Origin: Maylandia zebra
Lineage: Eukaryota > Chordata > Actinopteri > Cichliformes > Cichlidae
Length of the DNA: 64,000 nt
Direction of reading: 5' to 3'
Assembly: GCF_041146795.1 (NCBI RefSeq)
Contig: NC_135184.1
Span: forward strand, 4,973,467-5,037,466
Shown piece after piece: positions 33,311 to 64,000 of the stretch. The stretch's first letter is position 1; every line of letters begins with the position of its first letter. A model generated the notes under the pieces. The model saw only the letters and a program-made list of their open reading frames with translations, was not told the DNA's origin and did not search any database. The translations under genes and the position numbers were made by a program.

Positions 33311-33605
33311 AACGTAAGGGTTGATTTTCTCTGTTTCTTCTTTGATTCTTATCCAGAAGCCTTGAATTATTGGACAGTCCCAAAAGATGTGTGAATCGTC
33401 TCCTATTCCCCCACATTTTCTCCAACATAGTTCTGCATTGGGTTCCTTACAATATGAGGAGATAACAAGAGGTGTATTTAAAAAAATCTAATTTTAAATT
33501 TCCAGTCAAACTCTCCATAATTGACTACTTGTTCCCTTGTTTTACACATCTCTTCCCATACATTATCAGTGATAATAATATTTAGTTCTAGTTTCCATTT
33601 CTCTT
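33311..33605 (-). mobile_element. Tx1/L1-like LINE ORF2 C-terminal fragment
   Basis: The minus strand encodes VWEEMCKTREQVVNYGEFDW and, after a frame change near 33476, PLVISSYCKEPNAELCWRKC, then CGGIGDDSHIFWDCPIIQ. The CWRKC...H-x4-C arrangement is the C-terminal zinc-knuckle-like end of L1-type ORF2. It is broken and truncated. Confidence 0.65.
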
Positions 33606-33734
33606 TAATATGGCCTGTATTTTAAGATCAAACTAATTTTAATATTAGATAAAAAAAATAACCCAAGTAAGTAAAAAAGTGTTTTATAAATGATGATTTC
33701 GTTAGAAATCCAGAAATCACTCAAACAGAACCTG

Positions 33735-33990
33735 TCTGTCAAAGTGAAGCAGGCTGAAAGCTCAGAAAAACAAACATCACACCACGATGTAAAGACGCTC
33801 AAGAACACTTATGAGAACAATTACAAAGTTATTGGCATCTATTAGTCTGCAGATGTTTGTAAGGCTTTGGGGCTCCAGTGAACAACGGAGAGGTGAACTT
33901 TCCAAGAAGCTACCAGTGACTCATCCAGGTCACAAAAGAACCCAGAATAACATCTAAAGAACTGCAAACCACAGAAATCTAACATATAAG
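33735..33990 (+). mobile_element. Tc1-like transposase relic
   Basis: Pieces in the order of a Tc1 transposase N-terminal region: GTAAGGCTTTGGGGCTCCAG (SKALGLP-type helix-turn-helix), GTGAACTTTCCAAGAAG, GACTCATCCAGGTCACAAAA and AACATCTAAAGAACTGCA. Deletions and frameshifts abound, and no termini were found. Confidence 0.55.
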
Positions 33991-34144
33991 AAATGTATAA
34001 AACCACATGGGCTCAATGGGTTGTTTTTTATTGTTATTCTTCTGTGTTTCAATTCCTGTTAAGATAAACCAGCTGGAGGGAACGCGGCAGATAAACGACT
34101 GCAGACAGAAGAAGAAACACAAAGCAGCAGTTTCTGTAATTCTC

Positions 34145-37100
34145 TTTTATTAATTTTTTTCTTCACATTTTTATTGACAGAAGTCAAGTAACCAAGGCAT
34201 CTGTAAACAGTGCATCCACAAATCTACATGTTGCCTCTCATCAGTGCGATCGTTCAGTCATTCAAAAACACTGTTTGGAAATAAATACAATACTGATTGG
34301 TTTTTTTTCTTTAAAAAAAAAAAAGAAGAAGAAGGTAAAACCTACATCTGCCTGAAGGAGCTCGTAAAGATTCAGTCTTTGTCTGTAGTCACAGTCTGGA
34401 AATGATGCCACATATGAAGCAACACACGGAGGTAAACGACTCGATGTGGTAAAATCCTGAAGCCGGAGGATGAAATACTGACACCACCTGCACGGCTGGT
34501 TATGTGCGGCTAGAATGAGAAGTGAGAATTTCTGGACCTTTGAACCCCTTAAAAAGCTTTCAGCTTCATTATAAAGATTACAGAATATCTATCAGTGCAT
34601 CAGGTGGTCCAGGTGGAGGATTAGGAGGCTTCCTGTGTGCCTCATTACAAGGTTTATTAAGCTGTACGACACCCAGAAAGCCACAAACTTCCTCCTAACA
34701 GCACTGCACCGCTGTCCAAAGACGACTGAAATGTTCCTTTATTACCATGAGCACAGACCCACTCCCACATGCATCACTGTGCTGCCCCAAAAGTAACAGG
34801 TTGACTAATCCGCCATGAAAAATAGTCCCCAATAAACGCACCTTTTCCTCCTGTTAAACAAAAACTTCCCATTTTCTTTTTGTGTGGTATCAAAAAGGGA
34901 AAAAAAGCCAGCCATCAAGAAATACTGGTGTCAGCAGTTCATCCCCCCAGTGTCGTTTGAGACGTGAAACAGCGCCGCCTGCAGCTAAACCGCAGCGCTG
35001 CATGGACAAACTGAAACAGCAGATGTTCTGGTTGTTAAATGTTAAACGGATGGACGAGCATCTCTAACACGACACAGACGGACACGGGTGAGATTTGTAT
35101 TAGTTGTTCTCGCTGTACATGAAAATGGAATGATGTGCTGAAATTTGATTCTACTCTACTTTCTCTACTGGAATCGTGCGTCAAGTTTTCCTTCCATTTA
35201 CTGAGAAGTGGTGCGATTTCTTTTTGTCCCAACGACGTTTCTTGTGTGTGATTATTGTCACTCTAACATTACAGAAACATGTTATTGCATCAGACATGAG
35301 CTCTAACCTGTTCAACCATGATAATCACTTTAATTAAAACAAGAATCTTTTTTAACATCACTGAACCCTTAAAGCTCACCAGTCAGTCATCAGCTCCAGC
35401 ACGCGCCTCATCTTGAAATATTCTAGCTTGAATTTTATTTTTTTATCCTATTGCTGCACAAGATGCACCGCGACTCTCTGAGGGGAACAAAATAGGAAGC
35501 ACGTGTAAAACAATAATAATAATGATAATAATAATAATATTAATGCAGTAACTGTAAACAAAAACAAGGGTCGACTGATCGATTGTTTGTTGGCTGTTAT
35601 GAGTTTCATGATAACCGTGTATTGACGATTACAATGAAGTGACAATACTGTGTCAATAATGCACATATAACGTAAACGTATGAGCAACTGTTCTCTTTTT
35701 ACAGGTATGCCTAGACTTGCTCAAACCTTTGAGTTTAACTATTTTGAATTTTAAATTCTTTAAATCTAACCAAGGAAAAAGGGCAGACTAGCTTGGGTAA
35801 AAGAACGAAAGTTTAGGCACACAACGATGTGTGCCGCTGGTCAAGTTTCTGGGCTGCTTTTCCTCATAACAGCCATTCCTCATGATTTTCTCCATTTAAA
35901 GCAATGCATTGTCAGGGACTGTAACATCGAGTCCTTTTACTGAATCTTTGATGAATGCATAAAAATACAGCCCAAGTCGACCTGTTGGTATCTGTCTGAA
36001 GTCTTACTGCTTAAATAGCTGCTTTTATTACGTTTTTATTAGTTTGGTGAAAGAGGTTAAACGCCAGAAAACGGTTTAAAAATTGTCCTTCACCTGCTGG
36101 AGCTCAAACCGTGCAGCAAATGAAACAGGTGGCTTTAAATGAGTGTAAACTTTCTGGGGTTCAGGAGTGATGGTCAGGCATCTCATTTTAAAGTTTGCCC
36201 AGTTTGAATGCTCAGCATTAAATATCAGAGCTGCTTTTATCTGAGGTCTCAAAAGTAAAAACACCGGGACAAAATGAGGCACCAACCGTGCTGTCGACAC
36301 ACAAAAATACTGTTTTGGTTCTTGTTCTCTGTCTCGCATGTAACAAGTATTGATCGTCTTTCTCTTCGGTTGGTTTGGGACATGATGTGTGTGTCGGACG
36401 GCTGGTACACATCTGCCCAGCAGGTGTCCTCACAGGACAGCGATCGATGAAACTGCGCGTGTACAGTAAGAGCACATGTAACATCGAGCCTCCACGGGCA
36501 TCGCACCTCGACATCCAAACACAGTGTTTTTGTGAGGTTTGAGTTTTCAGAGGGAAAAACAAACACGGATGTGTAACGAGCTGTAAACAGAGAGCCAAGA
36601 GGAAAGAAGCTCTGACACTGATCTAAATTTATATTTCTGTTCCTAAAGCTCAGAAATGCCCTCAAGGTTTCTAGACTGAGGAGAAAAGTTTTGGCCTGCA
36701 GCCACAGTGGAAGCAAATCCTCATCCAACTGTTTATGTACAAAACACAAACATGGCTTACATGGTGGTACAGGTTCAAAAATATTTCCTTTGTAAATGTA
36801 ATCTCTGGATTTAAAAGAATCCAAAAAATTTGGAGCAAAATTGTTTTCGGGATCAAAAAGTTTGTCCCATCACTGTGCGCACTGACAGTGTCCGACAAAT
36901 GTTATTGATTTACTTTTACTAATACTATTCATTTATTGCAAAACTATTAAAACATTTTAGGAATTAAACTTGTTACTTTTTGAGCTTTCATCACTGTTAA
37001 GAATCACTTCAGTTCCACAGTTTGTTTAGTGTAAAGTAGAATTAAAAACATAAAAGTGATGGTGTTTATTTGCTTCCACTGGGCTGCTAAATCAAAAATT

Positions 37101-39518
37101 TAACTACTTTAACCACTAACTAATTTTAAAACAAGCTTTAAATATATGACTTAACTGTTACTTTTGAAATCAAAACAAACAAGAAAAAAAAAGGTCTAAT
37201 TTTTCTGTTATTGGGTTGTGTTTTCTTCAGATTGGTCATTTTTACTTATTTTTGTTGAGGCTTCTTGTTGAAAACTTTCCAAATACGGTGACTGCTTGCT
37301 TTTCAGTGCATTTAGTAGCAGTTGTGCAACTTTTCCTTCACAGAACACGATCAGAAAACGTCTACCAAAAAACGACTGCTGCTGAGTTTAATGTTATATT
37401 TTTTAAATGTCATAATAAATGGAGCAAAATTTATTCTGACCTTTAACGACTAAATCTGTTACACCAAACTGCCAAAAGAAAAAACAACGTCTGAGGTTCA
37501 AACTGGCGCTTCACGTCTTTTAAAGTCGAGCTGTTATCCTTACTTTAAATGTCTGCTGTTTTAATGGTGAATATTTAAGTGAGTGAGCTGGGAAGTCCCT
37601 ACTATTGTCATCTCAGGCAACACCACTCTGGGTGTGAGACCAAAGCCCCACCCCCTCCTGCTCAAACCTACTGTTTGTGAGGGGCAGCCAACCAGAAGAA
37701 AGCAGGTTTAAAGCAGTGGTACTTTTTTTTTCTATGCTCTTGCATTGACTCTAGATCAAGACCCTACGTTTGTTGTTAGTAATTGACAAAAGATGGTTTA
37801 GTGACAGGTGAAAACAGGATCAGGCCTGAAAATGTTTAAGAACCACTGGTGTAAAATATTAAAAGAGCTTGTTTGGGACAGTAGACGAATTGAGGGACTG
37901 AACAAAGGCCTGTATGAGTTAAAAGAGGATTATTTTAAACTGTGAGTCATGCAAAGCTACTCTAGTCGAGTCCAAGAGTAAAACAGTAGAGCTGGAAATG
38001 AGCCTAATTGGACTTGCACATTTGATAGGTTAAGCGTTTCGGTTTTTCATATTGCTAAAAACATCTTTGGGTTTCGGGGTTGAACAAAAAAATTTGAGCT
38101 CAGAAAAACTGTTGATTTACATTGTTTGACTTTTTTTTTAGATCAAAGAAAACGATCATTAGCTGCACTCCATCAGGAATCTGTGACCTTTTCTCTACTT
38201 TCTCAATAAACAACCTAACCATTCTGCAAACTGATGCCTTATTTTCTTATTTTTTCCTCACTTGGCTGCGACTTACACCTATCAAACGCAACACACATCA
38301 CATTCTGGCAGACGAGCAGGTCATTACCCATAATACACCAGGACTAGTGTTTCATATTAAACCATCAAGGTGCATTCATACAGTTTCCATCTGCAGACGC
38401 CGCTTTCATTTCTGGAGCAGACAAAGGGAACAGATGACTACACTATGACCTCTACGTGATGGTCGACTACTCGCCATCCTACATGTTGAGTACAAATGTT
38501 AGAGTTGCTGTTAGTAAAGTGGACGGAAGTCACTGAGCCTGAAATGTAGTCCGTTTCTTTCCTCGTTCTTCCAGTCGTTTATTCGGAGAATCCGCCGCTG
38601 GCTCGCCGGGAATGTGGTCAGGAGGAAAATGCCGATCCTCTTTTTTTTTTTTTTCTTCCCAGGTTAAGCTGCTTATCACAGGGTGCCAGTCGGAGGCCCG
38701 GATGTATGGATGCATTGTATGGAGCTGGAAAAAGCCAAAACAATCCGACTTTCAGCAGTAATACTGCGTGTCATTGTGTCAGGGGAGCAACAAAAGGCCT
38801 TGCATCGAAGAGGAAGGCATTCTGTGCATGCCAAGCTGCTTAGCCCAGTGACCTGTTGGGTTTTTTCTTTTTAAAAAAAAAAGATTTTAAAAAAGGACGC
38901 TGTTTTTCACATAGCACCATGCCATCGGTTTCCAGTTCTTTAACGGTTGTGTGTCACATTTCCAAAGGTTTTTCTTTTTTTTCCAGTGAAAGCGCTGATA
39001 CAAGAACAAAAATGGCTCAAAAGAAAATCGCAAATGAGGATGAAGCACGCAGACGTGAGGCGACGGTGAAGCTGAAGGGAGAGGTTAGCGAAGCTGAGGT
39101 ATCTGTTCAGGTGACTCCTACAAGGTGACCAGTCTGTGTGTGAGGGGCTTCCAGTGTGTTTTGTACTATTAATGTGAGGATCGTGGTGACAGAAGGCACA
39201 CATTGCCAAGGTGGAGTGTGGAGGTGGGGGCTTATAAGCGATGAACTGTCTTCCATCTCAAAGGAAACCAAGCTTCCATTTGCATTTCAATGAACCGAGC
39301 AGAGATTTCCACCTGGTCTGGACAAAGTGGAGGTCTACCTGAAGGTTTTCGGTCCACGTAGTTTACCAGTGTTTCACCAGCTAATCAGAGATTTGAGATG
39401 CGAGCGGGACATCCGTGTTGTGACTGGTGTTCCTGACAGCGGCTAAAAACCCAGCTGACTGGAGAAACAAGATGTCAGTGGAAGAGACCTGCCTCGTCGC
39501 CTGGCCCCGATCTGGAGC
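34145..39518 (-). other. slco5a1: Probable 3' untranslated region of slco5a1
   Basis: From the slco5a1 stop codon down to about 34145 no transposon, gene or splice-like coding segment is recognisable. This contrasts with the repeat-packed sequence to the left. On the minus strand AATAAA occurs at 34170-34175 (context TCAATAAAAATG) and again at 34146-34151, giving a plausible distal cleavage site near 34140-34160. Nearer hexamers (about 38577, 37066, 36010) could make shorter isoforms. The extent is inferred. Confidence 0.45.
34170..34175 (-). other. Candidate distal polyadenylation signal of slco5a1
   Basis: AATAAA on the minus strand in TCAATAAAAATGTG, with a second AATAAA at 34146-34151. 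It coincides with the change from unique to repeat-rich sequence. Confidence 0.4.

Positions 39519-64000
<24,482 letters not shown>

Noticed and set aside
32643..33317. Dense overlapping ORFs in the GC-rich block
   Set aside because: High GC removes stop codons on all frames; position and the neighbouring minus-strand ORF2 end fit a LINE 3' UTR.

Overview
The window is a teleost fish nuclear genome segment. Three things show this: a slco5a1-like gene with canonical GT/AG exons, single-exon TRIM genes of the fish-expanded RING/B-box/coiled-coil/B30.2 type, and a dense, recent, fish-typical transposon load (CR1/Rex-like and Tx1-like LINEs, hAT, Tc1/mariner, Harbinger, BEL and miniature LTR elements). 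There are no operons. I cannot name the species.

Positions 1-34,100 are a young, rearranged immune-gene and repeat neighbourhood. Three copies of one TRIM locus lie in the same orientation. Copy A (2808-4475) is intact at 555 codons. Copy B (11096-12556) lost its promoter, start and most of the RING in a 391-bp deletion but keeps a 486-codon frame. Copy C (28688-28760) keeps only its promoter, leader and 24 codons before an AT-rich tract. The copies sit in larger collinear units R (2.2 kb repeat) - TRIM - X (5873-16490 and 25065-32085). These units have been stretched by separate insertions: a CR1/Rex-like LINE at B, a mariner-like element at 14676-15654, a hAT-like element at 17554-19860 with a perfect 8-bp target duplication, and an LTR-like fragment at 27270. 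Between the units lies an intronless 563-codon coiled-coil gene on the minus strand (21952-23643) with its own TATA box.

Positions 34,145-64,000 hold the 3' part of slco5a1 (OATP5A1, solute carrier organic anion family) on the minus strand. Eight coding exons run from 63149 down to 39519, followed by a probable 5.4-kb 3' UTR ending near 34145. The 5' exons lie beyond the right edge. All eight exons have consensus splice sites, and their 1712 nt join in phase to 569 complete codons plus stop.

Two intronic structures stand out. One is a 756-bp foldback element (49104-49859) made of long terminal inverted repeats, eight short perfect palindromes and two 106-bp direct repeats. The other is a tower of nested transposons (57121-62315). 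Its layers can be resolved from target duplications: a hAT-like element containing a second element with a 5-bp duplication, which holds a deleted hAT, plus a miniature LTR retrotransposon interrupted by a Harbinger-type element, plus a 140-bp MITE.

The TRIM copies are probably E3 ubiquitin ligases of innate defence. slco5a1 is an unrelated membrane transporter gene that neighbours this unstable region.
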